From contig NZ_CP015030.1 in assembly GCF_011455695.1 (NCBI RefSeq), positions 1,612,001 to 1,676,000 of the forward strand: 64,000 nucleotides of DNA, given 5' to 3'. This DNA comes from Mannheimia granulomatis (GTDB lineage: Bacteria; Pseudomonadota; Gammaproteobacteria; Enterobacterales; Pasteurellaceae). The number at the start of each line of letters is the position of its first letter. The stretch's first letter is position 1. The position numbers and the translations under genes were made by a program. The notes under the pieces were generated by a model that was not told the origin of the DNA, did not search any database, and saw nothing but the letters and a program-made list of their open reading frames with translations. Of the stretch, positions 45,307-54,688 are shown piece by piece.

Positions 45307-46491
45307 TTAGTCATTAAAATACACTCTTTTTAACGCCAATTCTAAGCCGCGGAATTCTGCCAATCCTCTTAAACGGCCAATTGCTGAATAGCCCGGGTTA
45401 GTCTTTTTCTTTAAATCATCCAACATTTGATGACCATGGTCAGGACGCATTGGAATTAAACGTGTATCACCACTTGCTTTACGGCGATATTCTTCGGTGA
45501 GGAGTGCTTTCACTACTGCAAACATATCTACATCACCAGCTAAATGATCTGCCTCATGGAAACTTTGTGGATTTTCTTCACGCTGAGTAGCACGCAGATG
45601 AGCAAAATAGATACGATCTGCAAATGTTTCTGCCATTTTCACAAGATCGTTTTCAGCTAATACGCCATAAGATCCTGTGCAGAATGTAAAGCCATTGGCT
45701 GCAAGCGGTTGAATTTCGACAAACCATTGCATATCTTCAATTGTCGAAACAATGCGTGGTAAACCTAAAATCGGCCGAGGTGGATCATCAGGGTGAATTG
45801 CCATACGAATCCCCACTTCTTGTGCCACCGGTACAATTTCATTTAAAAAATAAGCTAGATGAGTGCGGAATTTATCGGCTGAGATTCCTTTATATCGGTC
45901 TAATTGAGCTTGGAATTCTTCTAATGTATAACCTTCTTCAGACCCCGGTAAGCCTGCAATGATATTTTTGGTTAATTTTGCAATATCTGCATCGCTCATC
46001 TTATCAAAATAAGTTTTAGCTTCTGCCTGTTCTTTAGATGAATAGGTCTCCTCTGCTCCCGGGCGTTTTAAGATATATAACTCAAAAGCAGCAAAAGCAA
46101 CTTGGTCAAAACGTAATGCTTTGGAGCCATCCGGCATTTCATAATCAAGGTCTGTGCGAGTCCAATCTAATACAGGCATAAAGTTGTAGCACACCGTATC
46201 AATACCACATTCCGCTAAATTACGCAGAGTCTGCTTATAATTTTCAATCCATTGTTGATAGTTACCCGTTTGGGTTTTAATTTCTTCATGCACTGGCACA
46301 CTTTCAACGACAGACCAAACCAGTCCTTTTTCTGCTAATTGAGCTTTACGCTTATTGATTTCCTCAATAGACCATACCTGACCGTTCGGAATATGGTGCA
46401 AGGCAGTGACAATACCTGTTGCACCTGCTTGTCTGATATCATCTAAAGATACTGGGTCATTTGGTCCATACCAACGCCATGCTTGTTCCAT
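45307..46491 (-). CDS. uxuA: Mannonate dehydratase
   Basis: Dehydrates D-mannonate to 2-keto-3-deoxygluconate in glucuronate breakdown, with Mn2+ or Fe2+. 394 residues beginning [33 protein letters not shown] is the family start. Metal and active-site segments [14 protein letters not shown] and FAHLRAT, and RPDHGHQM near the C-terminus, are present. TAGGAG precedes the ATG. It follows uxuR by 19 bases on the same strand. Confidence 0.95.
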   Translation of the reverse strand: MEQAWRWYGPNDPVSLDDIRQAGATGIVTALHHIPNGQVWSIEEINKRKAQLAEKGLVWSVVESVPVHEEIKTQTGNYQQWIENYKQTLRNLAECGIDTVCYNFMPVLDWTRTDLDYEMPDGSKALRFDQVAFAAFELYILKRPGAEETYSSKEQAEAKTYFDKMSDADIAKLTKNIIAGLPGSEEGYTLEEFQAQLDRYKGISADKFRTHLAYFLNEIVPVAQEVGIRMAIHPDDPPRPILGLPRIVSTIEDMQWFVEIQPLAANGFTFCTGSYGVLAENDLVKMAETFADRIYFAHLRATQREENPQSFHEADHLAGDVDMFAVVKALLTEEYRRKASGDTRLIPMRPDHGHQMLDDLKKKTNPGYSAIGRLRGLAEFRGLELALKRVYFND

Positions 46492-46510
46492 AGTAAACTC
46501 CTAATTTCAC

Positions 46511-47260
46511 TTATAAATTAACAACTAATGGGCTAACATTAAACAAATAACCATCAAAATTGGGATCATCTAAATCCGATAATTCAAACAGTTTCTGTTT
46601 CACATTTTCTAAATGCTGCCACATTGCTTTTCTGGCTAATACAGGATCTTTTCGCTGTATCGCTGCAATAATATTTTCGTGATCTTTCAACCATTGATGT
46701 CGATAACTTTGATCCGGAATATGTGCATGTAATCCTTTCCACATAGGACTATTCGTTCTATATTCCCAAAGATCTTTTTGCATGCGAATAATCACTTCAT
46801 TCTGCGTAATTTCTGCTATCGCTTTATGAAAGTCTTCATCAGCAACATAATCTTCATCACCATGTTCTAAAGTATTCCGCTCACGTTCTAAAATCTCTTT
46901 TAGATATAAAACATCTGCTCTTGTTGCCTGAATAGCTGCAAACTCTGCAATACTACTTTCAAGCAATTGCCTTGCTTGCAACAATTCAAAAGGCCCAACA
47001 TCGGGTAAATTATCAACATCTTCGGTATTTAATTTCGGTAAATTAATGACATAAACTCCCGATCCTTTACGAACTTCAACAAGGTTTTCAAGTTCTAGCA
47101 TAATAAGAGCTTCACGAATTACCGTACGGCTAACATTAAAATAATTTGCCAGATCTCGCTCGGCAGGTAGTTTATCGCCTACCTGATAAGCTCCACTTAA
47201 TAATTCTGCTTTTAATTCTTGTCCTATTTTTTTATAAGAGCGTAAATCTTCGGGTGTCAT
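46511..47260 (-). CDS. uxuR: GntR-family repressor UxuR
   Basis: FadR-subfamily GntR regulator of 249 residues controlling hexuronate genes. The N-terminal winged helix-turn-helix is KLPAERDLANYFNVSRTVIREALIMLE (about residues 29-55), followed by the conserved KGSGVYV wing. The C-terminal FCD ligand domain has acidic and His metal/ligand residues (DEDFHKAIAEITQN). In E. coli the inducer is fructuronate. It sits between uxuA and the divergent catabolic operon, with operator-like palindromes at 47294 and 47428. Confidence 0.92.
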   Translation of the reverse strand: MTPEDLRSYKKIGQELKAELLSGAYQVGDKLPAERDLANYFNVSRTVIREALIMLELENLVEVRKGSGVYVINLPKLNTEDVDNLPDVGPFELLQARQLLESSIAEFAAIQATRADVLYLKEILERERNTLEHGDEDYVADEDFHKAIAEITQNEVIIRMQKDLWEYRTNSPMWKGLHAHIPDQSYRHQWLKDHENIIAAIQRKDPVLARKAMWQHLENVKQKLFELSDLDDPNFDGYLFNVSPLVVNL

Positions 47261-47293
47261 AAATTTTTATCTCTATCATGTTTAAAATTAGCC

Positions 47294-47307
47294 TTTGGTT
47301 TACCAAA
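47294..47307. promoter_or_regulatory. UxuR-type operator 1
   Basis: Perfect-arm palindrome TTTGGTTTACCAAA, 34-47 bases before the uxuR start. It matches the TTGGT-N2-ACCAA form of UxuR/ExuR sites. Confidence 0.7.
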
Positions 47308-47400
47308 ATACCATAAATGGGATAAAACACCAAGAAATTGCCATTTGATAAAAACATTTTATTTATAAATCAAACCCAGTAAACAAAAAAATCATCATTT

Positions 47401-47416
47401 TGTGATAAATATCACA
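47401..47416. promoter_or_regulatory. CRP-binding site of the hexuronate operon
   Basis: TGTGATAAATATCACA has both consensus half-sites, TGTGA and TCACA, six bases apart. It lies 94 bases upstream of the SDR gene start, between the two operators, and fits cAMP-CRP activation. cpdA, which degrades cAMP, is about 7 kb away. Confidence 0.82.
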
Positions 47417-47427
47417 TTTCTGATAAA

Positions 47428-47443
47428 AATTGGTGTACCAATT
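47428..47443. promoter_or_regulatory. UxuR-type operator 2
   Basis: Palindrome AATTGGTGTACCAATT, sharing TTGGT-N2-ACCAA with the site at 47294. It lies 67-82 bases before the SDR gene, so UxuR would repress the rightward operon. Confidence 0.8.
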
Positions 47444-47509
47444 ATAACTAAGTGGTAATATATGTGTGTTTTTATAGCTAGAGTAGTCACCTATATAGGA
47501 GAAATAACA

Positions 47510-48355
47510 ATGAGCATTTCAAAAAATCATAATTTCAAAGATAAAGTCGTTGTAATCACAGGGGCAGGAGGTGTGCTTTGTGCCTTCTTTGCACAAGAGT
47601 TAGCAAAAACAGGAGCAAAAGTTGCCTTATTAGATATAAATCTTGAGACAGCTGAACAGTACGCTCAAGAAATTATTAATAATAGTGGTATTGCAAAAGC
47701 CTATAAAGCAAATGTGCTAGATTTAGAAAGTATCCAGCAAGCTCGTAATGCAATTGCAGCTGATTTAGGAACTTGTGATGTTCTCATCAATGGTGCAGGT
47801 GGTAATAGCCCTAAGGCTACAACGGATAATGAATTCCACGAATTTAACTTAGCAGATAGCACGAAGTCTTTCTTTGAATTAGATAAAAGTGGAATTGAGT
47901 TTGTATTTAATCTGAACTATTTAGGTACATTGCTTCCAACCCAAATATTTGCAAAAGATATGATTGGTAAGAAAGGAGCAAACATCATCAATATCTCAAG
48001 TATGAATGCTTACACACCATTAACTAAAATTCCGGCCTACTCAGGAGCCAAAGCAGCAATTAGCAATTTTACTCAATGGCTAGCCGTTTATTTCTCTCAC
48101 GTTGGTATTCGCTGCAATGCTATCGCTCCTGGTTTCTTAGTGAGTAACCAAAACCGTGCTTTGCTTTTTAATTCGGACGGTACACCAACTGCTCGTGCAA
48201 ACAAAATCTTAACCAACACACCAATGGGACGTTTTGGAGAAGCAGAAGAATTAATGGGTGGTATCTTATTTTTAATGGATGAGAGCTATGCTAGCTTTGT
48301 AAACGGTGTAGTGCTACCGATTGATGGTGGATTCTCTGCTTATAGCGGTGTGTAG
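47510..48355 (+). CDS. SDR-family fructuronate reductase / D-mannonate oxidoreductase
   Basis: Interconverts fructuronate and mannonate with NAD(P)H, the UxuB step. 281 residues of the short-chain dehydrogenase fold: cofactor motif TGAGGVLCA (about residues 17-25), NGAGG, catalytic Ser in INISSMNAY, and YSGAK (Y and K of the catalytic triad). This SDR type replaces the long-chain UxuB of E. coli, as in other Pasteurellaceae and in Bacillus. AGGAGA precedes the ATG at 47510; a longer upstream start is less likely. First gene of the rightward operon. Confidence 0.87.
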   Translation: MSISKNHNFKDKVVVITGAGGVLCAFFAQELAKTGAKVALLDINLETAEQYAQEIINNSGIAKAYKANVLDLESIQQARNAIAADLGTCDVLINGAGGNSPKATTDNEFHEFNLADSTKSFFELDKSGIEFVFNLNYLGTLLPTQIFAKDMIGKKGANIINISSMNAYTPLTKIPAYSGAKAAISNFTQWLAVYFSHVGIRCNAIAPGFLVSNQNRALLFNSDGTPTARANKILTNTPMGRFGEAEELMGGILFLMDESYASFVNGVVLPIDGGFSAYSGV

Positions 48356-48364
48356 GAGGAAATA

Positions 48365-49180
48365 ATGACAGAGTTTACACCTAAACACGATTTTATTGTA
48401 TGCATTGATTCCGATGGTTGCGCAATGGATACAATGAATATTAAACATGAAATTTGTTTCGGGCCTTATGCTGTTGAAGTTTTTAGTATTGAAGATAAAT
48501 CTCGCTTCATTGAAATTTGGAACAGAATTAATCTTTATTCTCAAACACGTGGTATTAATCGTTTTAAAGGATTAATTCTCTCATTAGAAGAATATGGTTA
48601 TGACAAAGATTTTAAACAATTAAAAAATTGGGTAAATACTACACAAGAGCTTTCCAATCGCTCGCTAATCCAAGAGTTGCAAGCAAACAATTCTCCAGAT
48701 CTTAAACTAGCATTAACATGGTCTGAAAAAGTAAATGATGGTGTTAAAACCTTACACTCACAAGATAAACCATTCCATCTAGTAAAACGCTCGCTAGCTA
48801 TCATCAAAGAGTTCGCTGATATTGCAGTAGTTAGCTCAGCCAACAATGAGGCAATTATAGATGAGTGGACAAGACATGGTTTACTGCCTTTTGTGGATAT
48901 TGTATACGGGCAAGATGAAGGTACAAAAACATTCTGTCTCAATCAATTAAAGCAGTATGGTTACCAACCAAACCAAATCTTAATGGTAGGGGACTCTCCT
49001 GGTGATTTAAATAGTGCCTACGAAGCTGGTGTGAACTTCTTTCCTATTTTATGTGGTATAGAAGATGAATCTTGGGATCGATTAATCTTAGAAACGCTAG
49101 GGAAATTGGTTTACCAAAATTTTGATGATGCATACCAAGCACAATTAATTGAAAAATTTAATACCAATTTAGCAGCTTGA
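48365..49180 (+). CDS. HAD-superfamily hydrolase of the hexuronate operon
   Basis: Predicted phosphatase or phosphotransferase of 271 residues. HAD motif I is D15-x-D17 in CIDSDGCAMDTM; a helical cap follows; motif II is VVSSAN; motif IV is MVGDSPGDLNSA near residue 222. The family is clear but the substrate is not. Its place between the SDR reductase and the GH3 hydrolase, with nine bases after the former and AGGAGG upstream, ties it to uronate metabolism. It might dephosphorylate a pathway intermediate or a phosphorylated sugar released by the glycosidase. This is inference only. Confidence 0.75.
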   Translation: MTEFTPKHDFIVCIDSDGCAMDTMNIKHEICFGPYAVEVFSIEDKSRFIEIWNRINLYSQTRGINRFKGLILSLEEYGYDKDFKQLKNWVNTTQELSNRSLIQELQANNSPDLKLALTWSEKVNDGVKTLHSQDKPFHLVKRSLAIIKEFADIAVVSSANNEAIIDEWTRHGLLPFVDIVYGQDEGTKTFCLNQLKQYGYQPNQILMVGDSPGDLNSAYEAGVNFFPILCGIEDESWDRLILETLGKLVYQNFDDAYQAQLIEKFNTNLAA

Positions 49181-49222
49181 TAACACAGTTTTTATTATTT
49201 TAGAGAATAGATAGGAGAAATT

Positions 49223-50983
49223 ATGTCTGTTGATTTAACTAAGAAACCCTATTACTTAAAAGATGAGGATATTCAATGGGTAAAAAATACTATTGCAAAT
49301 ATGAGCCTTGAAGAAAAAATTGGGCAACTTTTTGTAAATATGGGTTCAAGTAGAACAGAAGAGTATCTGACCGATGTTTTAAATCGATATCATATTGGTG
49401 CAGTGCGTTATAACCCTGGTCCAGCAGAAGAAATTTATGACCAAAACTATATCCTACAAACTAAAAGTAAAATTCCTCTTTTAATTGCAGCTAATACTGA
49501 AGCAGGAGGTAATGGCGCTTGTAGCGATGGTACAGAGATAGGTTTACAAGTCAAAATTGGAGCAACTAACGATGCAAAATATGCTTATGAAATGGGACGT
49601 GTCGCAGGTGTTGAAGCTGCTGCAGTTGGTTGTAACTGGAGTTTTGCTCCGATTGTAGATATTAGCTATAACTGGCGTAACCCAATTATCTCTAATCGAG
49701 TGTTTGGCTCAGATCCTGACAAAGTCCTAGAAATGGCACTGGCTTATATGAAAGGTATTCAAGAAAGCGGTATTGCTCCGGCTGCTAAACATTTCCCAGG
49801 AGATGGTGTCGATGAGCGAGATCAACATCTTTCCTTTAGCGTAAATAGCTTTAGTTGTGAAGAATGGGATAACACTTATGGTAAAGTATATAAAGGTTTA
49901 ATTGAAGCAGGTTTACCTTCATTAATGGCAGGCCATATTCATTTACCTGCTTATGAGAAACATTTCAACCCAAACCTTTCTTACGAAGATTGCTTACCCG
50001 CAACCCTATCTAAACCAATTTTGACCGATTTATTGCGCGGCAAACTAGACTTTAACGGCGTTGTAGTCACTGATGCAAGCCACATGGTCGCAATGACATC
50101 AGCAATGAAACGCAGTGAAATGCTACCAACTGCAATTGCAGCTGGTTGTGATTTATTCCTTTTCTTTAATGATCCTGATGAAGATTTTAGCTATATGATG
50201 GATGGTTATAAAAACGGAATCATTACAGAAGAACGTTTAAACGATGCCCTAACTCGTATTTTAGGTTTAAAAGCAAAATTAGGCTTACATAATCGTCCAA
50301 AAGAAACTTTACTTGAACCAAAAGAACAAGCATTAGCCAAAATTGGTTTATCTGAAAATAAGGCAATTTTCTGTGAGGTAGCAGATAAAGCAATTACACT
50401 TGTTAAAAACAAACAAGATATTTTCCCAATTAGTGTTGAACGCTTCCCAAGAATATTACTTGTTAATGTGAAAGGCACAGATGGTGGCTTCGGAAAAATG
50501 GTAGCAGGTAGCCAACGTAATGCAACTGAAATTTTAAAAGAAAAATTAGAGAAGAAAGGTTTTAATGTATCCATTTATACTTCTCCGATGGAGAATATTC
50601 TTAAAATGTCAGATGAAGATCAAGTTAAAACTATCCGTAACGAATATTCACAAAAACGCCCAATTACGAGTTTAACAGACCATTATGATTTAATTATCAA
50701 TGTCGCAAATGTTCAAATGAGCACCGTTCAACGCATTGTATGGCAAGCGACAAAAGGAACACCTGACATTCCATTCTATATTCATGAAATTCCAACCATT
50801 TTTGTATCGGTTCAATGCCCATTCCATTTGGTTGATGTGCCTCAAGTGAAAACGTACATCAATGCCTACGATGGTAAAGAACCAACTATGGAAATATTAG
50901 TTGAAAAATTAATGGGTAACTCCGAGTTTAAAGGTGTTAGCCCTGTAGATGCTTATTGTGGCTACAAAGATACTCGCATCTAA
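49223..50983 (+). CDS. Glycoside hydrolase family 3 enzyme of the hexuronate operon
   Basis: 586-residue cytoplasmic enzyme (no signal peptide). The N-terminal GH3 barrel has KHFPGDG at 189-195 followed by D200-Q-H202, equivalent to the NagZ loop carrying an acid/base His, and the nucleophile D284 in VVVTDASHM. A C-terminal alpha/beta domain follows (about 390-580; LLVNVKGTDGG). The NagZ-like His loop is unlike classic beta-glucosidases. Together with a GPH symporter and uxaC, a role in cleaving imported beta-glucuronides or related disaccharides is inferred. AGGAGA precedes the ATG. Confidence 0.8.
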   Translation: MSVDLTKKPYYLKDEDIQWVKNTIANMSLEEKIGQLFVNMGSSRTEEYLTDVLNRYHIGAVRYNPGPAEEIYDQNYILQTKSKIPLLIAANTEAGGNGACSDGTEIGLQVKIGATNDAKYAYEMGRVAGVEAAAVGCNWSFAPIVDISYNWRNPIISNRVFGSDPDKVLEMALAYMKGIQESGIAPAAKHFPGDGVDERDQHLSFSVNSFSCEEWDNTYGKVYKGLIEAGLPSLMAGHIHLPAYEKHFNPNLSYEDCLPATLSKPILTDLLRGKLDFNGVVVTDASHMVAMTSAMKRSEMLPTAIAAGCDLFLFFNDPDEDFSYMMDGYKNGIITEERLNDALTRILGLKAKLGLHNRPKETLLEPKEQALAKIGLSENKAIFCEVADKAITLVKNKQDIFPISVERFPRILLVNVKGTDGGFGKMVAGSQRNATEILKEKLEKKGFNVSIYTSPMENILKMSDEDQVKTIRNEYSQKRPITSLTDHYDLIINVANVQMSTVQRIVWQATKGTPDIPFYIHEIPTIFVSVQCPFHLVDVPQVKTYINAYDGKEPTMEILVEKLMGNSEFKGVSPVDAYCGYKDTRI

Positions 50984-51010
50984 TCATTCTAGCTAGTAAG
51001 GAGTTTTTTT

Positions 51011-52423
51011 ATGAGTTCAGAACAAAGACCTTTTGGTATAAAAGATAAACTTGCCTATATGGCTGGTGATATCGCCAACGACTTAAGTTTTATGATGTCA
51101 GCTTTCTTTTTAATGCTTTTCTATACTAACGTATTGCAAATTGAAGGCTATGTTGTTGGTATTCTCTTTCTTGTTTCTAGAGTTATCGATGCATTTACCG
51201 ATATCGGTATGGGACGATTAGTAGATACAATGAAGCCTTTCAAAGAAGGAAGATTCAGAGGTATTATTCGTCGAGCAGCTCCATTTATCTGTATTTCAGC
51301 CTTTCTCCTTTTCTTACACGTAGTGAAAGATTGGTCTTATACAGCAAAACTGGTTTATGTCACAATTACCTATATTGTGTGGGGAAGTTTAGCTTATACA
51401 GCAATTAATATTCCTTATGGTTCAATGGCTTCTGTCATCACTACAAAGCCTGAGGAGCGTGCTGGACTATCCGTTTTCCGTACCGTTGGAGCGAATATTG
51501 CATTGCTCTTTATCTCTTTTGTTATTCCATTGATTATTTATAAAGAAGTGGATGGAAAACAAGTAATTATCCCTGAAATGTTCACTTACATTATGGGAGT
51601 ATTTATGATTTGTGCCTTTATTCTTTACCAAATCTGTTGGAAATTCTCCATTGAACGAGTGCAATTACCTGAAAAAGATGGACGTCGTTATAACAAAAAA
51701 CACAATAAAGCAGACTGTTTGAAAGACGTAAAAGCTATTTTCAGTAGCTTATTTTCTAATAATGCTTTATTAATTTTCATTTTAGTAGCGATTATTTTAT
51801 TACTCGCAAACTTACTAATTGGCACCATGAACCCATATTTGTATGTAGATTACTTCAATAGCAAATTAGCCTTATCATTCGGTGGTATTTTAGGTGCAGT
51901 AACAACCTTTATAGTTGCACCATTTGCACAAAATATAGTGAAAAAATACGGTAAAAAAGAGTCAGCTTCTGTTGGATTACTGATTACAGCAATCATTTAC
52001 GGAGTATTATTTTTCGTAAAAATTACTAATGTTTGGATCTATATCGTTATTGTGTTAATCGCATCACTTGGTTTAAGCTATTTCCAAATTATCGTATGGG
52101 CATTTATTACAGATATTATCGATAACCAATTCATAAAAACAGGACGCCGTGAGGACGGAACAATTTACGCTGTTTACTCATTCGCCCGCAAAATTGGTCA
52201 AGCATTAGCAGGAGGATTAGGAGGCTTCGCATTAAGCTATATTGGCTATACAGCTAAAGCACCATCCCAGCCACAAGAAGTCTTAGAATCAATTTATGCC
52301 TTTGCAACTGGGGTTCCAGCATTTGCTTGTCTATTAATTTTCTTATTGCTTAAATATGCCTATCCGCTTTCTAAAGAAATTGTAGAACAAAACTCAGCAG
52401 CATTAGAAAAACAAACAAATTAG
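51011..52423 (+). CDS. GPH-family sugar (glucuronide) symporter
   Basis: Inner-membrane cation symporter of 470 residues with about 12 spans. Family motifs: [15 protein letters not shown] at the start, [19 protein letters not shown] (the MelB-type Asp-containing helix) and [19 protein letters not shown] members carry melibiose, glucuronides and xylosides. Its neighbours argue for a glucuronide or hexuronate. Behind AAGGAG, 28 bases after the GH3 gene and two bases before the uxaC reading frame opens. Confidence 0.85.
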   Translation: MSSEQRPFGIKDKLAYMAGDIANDLSFMMSAFFLMLFYTNVLQIEGYVVGILFLVSRVIDAFTDIGMGRLVDTMKPFKEGRFRGIIRRAAPFICISAFLLFLHVVKDWSYTAKLVYVTITYIVWGSLAYTAINIPYGSMASVITTKPEERAGLSVFRTVGANIALLFISFVIPLIIYKEVDGKQVIIPEMFTYIMGVFMICAFILYQICWKFSIERVQLPEKDGRRYNKKHNKADCLKDVKAIFSSLFSNNALLIFILVAIILLLANLLIGTMNPYLYVDYFNSKLALSFGGILGAVTTFIVAPFAQNIVKKYGKKESASVGLLITAIIYGVLFFVKITNVWIYIVIVLIASLGLSYFQIIVWAFITDIIDNQFIKTGRREDGTIYAVYSFARKIGQALAGGLGGFALSYIGYTAKAPSQPQEVLESIYAFATGVPAFACLLIFLLLKYAYPLSKEIVEQNSAALEKQTN

Positions 52424-52437
52424 GGGTGAATGAAATT

Positions 52438-53841
52438 ATGATGAATTTTATGACGGAAAATTTTCTGCTCTCAACATCAACAGCTCAAAAGCTCTATCAC
52501 GATTATGCTAAAGATCAGCCAATTTTCGACTACCATTGTCATTTAAACCCAAAAGAAATCGTAGAAAACCGACAATTCAATGATTTAGCTGAAATTTGGT
52601 TGGAAGGCGATCACTATAAATGGCGGGCAATGCGTTCAGCCGGTATTGAAGAGCGTTTAATTACAGGTGAGGCAGATAAATACAGCAAATATTTAGCCTT
52701 TGCAGAAACCGTTCCAAAATGTATCGGTAACCCGATTTACCATTGGACACACTTAGAGCTACGCAGACCGTTTGGTATCGTCAATACTCTTTTTTCGCCA
52801 GAAACCGCAGAGAAAATTTGGCATCAAGGCAAAGAACTATTACAACAATCTGAGTTTTCAGCCCGTGGCATTATGCAACAAATGAATGTGAAATTGGTTG
52901 GTACAACTGATGATCCGGTTGATTCATTAGAACATCATCAATCAATTGCTCAGGATAATACTTTTGATATCGAGGTTGTGCCAAGTTTCCGACCAGACCG
53001 AGCGTTTAAAATTGAGCTACCACTATTCAATGAATATATTGAAACGTTAGGCAAAGTATCAGATGTTGAAATCAATACGTTTGAGAAACTAAAGCAAGCT
53101 TTATTAAAACGTCTTGAACACTTCGATAAACATGGCTGTAAATCTGCCGATCACGGTATTGAAGTTGTCCGTTTTTCACCAATTCCTGATGAAAAGCTCC
53201 TCGATCAGATTTTGCAAAAAAGATTACAAAATCAACCGCTTGTAGAAGAAGAGATTGCCCAATTTAGCACCGCACTACTTGTCTGGTTAGGTACAGAATA
53301 CCATAAACGTAATTGGGTAATGCAGCTGCATATTGGGGCAATTCGTAATAACAATACAAGAATGTTTAAGTTATTGGGGGCGGATTCAGGTTTTGATTCA
53401 ATTGGCGACCGTACGTTTGCGGAGTCACTTTCACGCTTATTAGACGCTATGGATCAAACCGATCAACTACCTAAAACAATTCTATATTGCTTAAACCCTC
53501 GTGATAACGAAATGTTAGCCAGTATGATTGGCAATTTCCAAACCGGAGGCATTGCCGGCAAAATCCAATTTGGCTCGGGTTGGTGGTTTAACGATCAAAA
53601 AGACGGAATGGAACGCCAGCTACAGCAATTATCTCAATTAGGTTTACTCAGCCAATTTGTCGGTATGCTAACCGACTCTCGTAGTTTCTTATCTTACACT
53701 CGCCATGAGTATTTCCGCCGGATTCTGTGTGAAATGATTGGTGGCTGGGTTGAACGTGGTGAAGCACCAAATGACCTGAACCTGCTAGGTAATATGGTCA
53801 AAGATATTTGCTACAGTAATGCGAAACGTTATTTCAAATAG
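52438..53841 (+). CDS. uxaC: Glucuronate isomerase
   Basis: Interconverts D-glucuronate and D-fructuronate (or galacturonate and tagaturonate). 467 residues, nearly colinear with E. coli UxaC: metal ligands in FDYHCHL, then [48 protein letters not shown] and [16 protein letters not shown] start at the ATG at 52438 (12 bases after AGGGG), matching the homologous N-terminus; a GTG at 52426 lies within the ribosome site. Confidence 0.95.
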   Translation: MMNFMTENFLLSTSTAQKLYHDYAKDQPIFDYHCHLNPKEIVENRQFNDLAEIWLEGDHYKWRAMRSAGIEERLITGEADKYSKYLAFAETVPKCIGNPIYHWTHLELRRPFGIVNTLFSPETAEKIWHQGKELLQQSEFSARGIMQQMNVKLVGTTDDPVDSLEHHQSIAQDNTFDIEVVPSFRPDRAFKIELPLFNEYIETLGKVSDVEINTFEKLKQALLKRLEHFDKHGCKSADHGIEVVRFSPIPDEKLLDQILQKRLQNQPLVEEEIAQFSTALLVWLGTEYHKRNWVMQLHIGAIRNNNTRMFKLLGADSGFDSIGDRTFAESLSRLLDAMDQTDQLPKTILYCLNPRDNEMLASMIGNFQTGGIAGKIQFGSGWWFNDQKDGMERQLQQLSQLGLLSQFVGMLTDSRSFLSYTRHEYFRRILCEMIGGWVERGEAPNDLNLLGNMVKDICYSNAKRYFK

Positions 53842-53864
53842 GACAGATCATCAAAGAGGTAAAA

Positions 53865-54506
53865 ATGCGTTATACCACCGAACAAATTGTCGAAAAACTT
53901 AGAGAACTCAAAGTTGTCCCCGTCATCGCTCTCGACAACGCAGAAGATATTTTGCCATTGGCAAAAACACTTTCAGAGAACGGCTTACCTGTGGTGGAAA
54001 TCACTTTCCGCTCAGCCGCCGCTCAAGAGGCGATTAAATTAGTTAAAGCTCATTATCCTGAAGTATTAATTGCTGCCGGCACAGTACTAACCAAAGAACA
54101 AGTGCTTACCGCTAAAAATGCAGGGGCGGATTGTATTGTGACACCGGGCTTTAACCCAAATATCGTGAAGTATTGCCAAGAGTTAAACCTTCCCGTTACC
54201 CCGGGTGTGAACAACCCTATGGCAATTGAAGCCGCCCTCGAACTCGGCATACAAGCGGTCAAATTTTTCCCTGCCGAAGCAAGTGGCGGAGTGAAAATGA
54301 TTAAAGCCTTGCTTGGTCCTTACGGTAATCTACAAATTATGCCAACAGGAGGTATCAGCCCGATTAATATTAAGGAATATCTCGCTATTCCAAATATTGT
54401 TGCTTGTGGTGGATCTTGGTTTGTGGAAAAATCATTAATTAACAATAAAAAATGGAATGAGATTGGAAAATTAGTTAAAGAAGCGGTTGAGTTAGTGAAT
54501 AATTAA
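53865..54506 (+). CDS. eda: KDPG/KHG aldolase
   Basis: Cleaves 2-keto-3-deoxy-6-phosphogluconate to pyruvate and glyceraldehyde 3-phosphate, finishing the uronate route. 213 residues; the Schiff-base lysine K133 lies in AVKFFPAEASGG and the catalytic E45 in VVEITFRS. GAGG precedes the ATG. It is the last gene of the operon. The kinase KdgK that must supply KDPG is not present in this window. Confidence 0.95.
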   Translation: MRYTTEQIVEKLRELKVVPVIALDNAEDILPLAKTLSENGLPVVEITFRSAAAQEAIKLVKAHYPEVLIAAGTVLTKEQVLTAKNAGADCIVTPGFNPNIVKYCQELNLPVTPGVNNPMAIEAALELGIQAVKFFPAEASGGVKMIKALLGPYGNLQIMPTGGISPINIKEYLAIPNIVACGGSWFVEKSLINNKKWNEIGKLVKEAVELVNN

Positions 54507-54527
54507 AAAGCATCTTTTATGAATAAA

Positions 54528-54575
54528 TGATCTGCCCCCCAAAGCTAGACAAGTAACTAAGGTGCAGATTTTTTC
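54528..54575 (+). mobile_element. Possible terminal remnant of an IS3/IS150-type insertion sequence
   Basis: TGATCTGCCCCCCAAAGCTA and the following GACA (54528-54551) have the form of the IS150-group terminal inverted repeat, which begins TGnnCTGmCCCC and ends GTTGGACA-like. The next bases resemble the short leader before such a transposase. No transposase and no second end are present. It lies directly after eda. Confidence 0.45.
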
Positions 54576-54595
54576 TCAATTAATCCTACTTTTTT

Positions 54596-54625
54596 CCAAA
54601 AATGTGGCATAGTCCACATTTTTCA
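54596..54625 (+). terminator. Terminator after the hexuronate operon
   Basis: 10-bp perfect stem (54598-54607 with 54614-54623), loop of six, T-rich tail, 91 bases after the eda stop. Confidence 0.75.
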
Positions 54626-54688
54626 TTTTGAGTTATTGATAAAATCCTACAAGTTAAAATTTATAAGCATTTGAATGGATATCGATAA

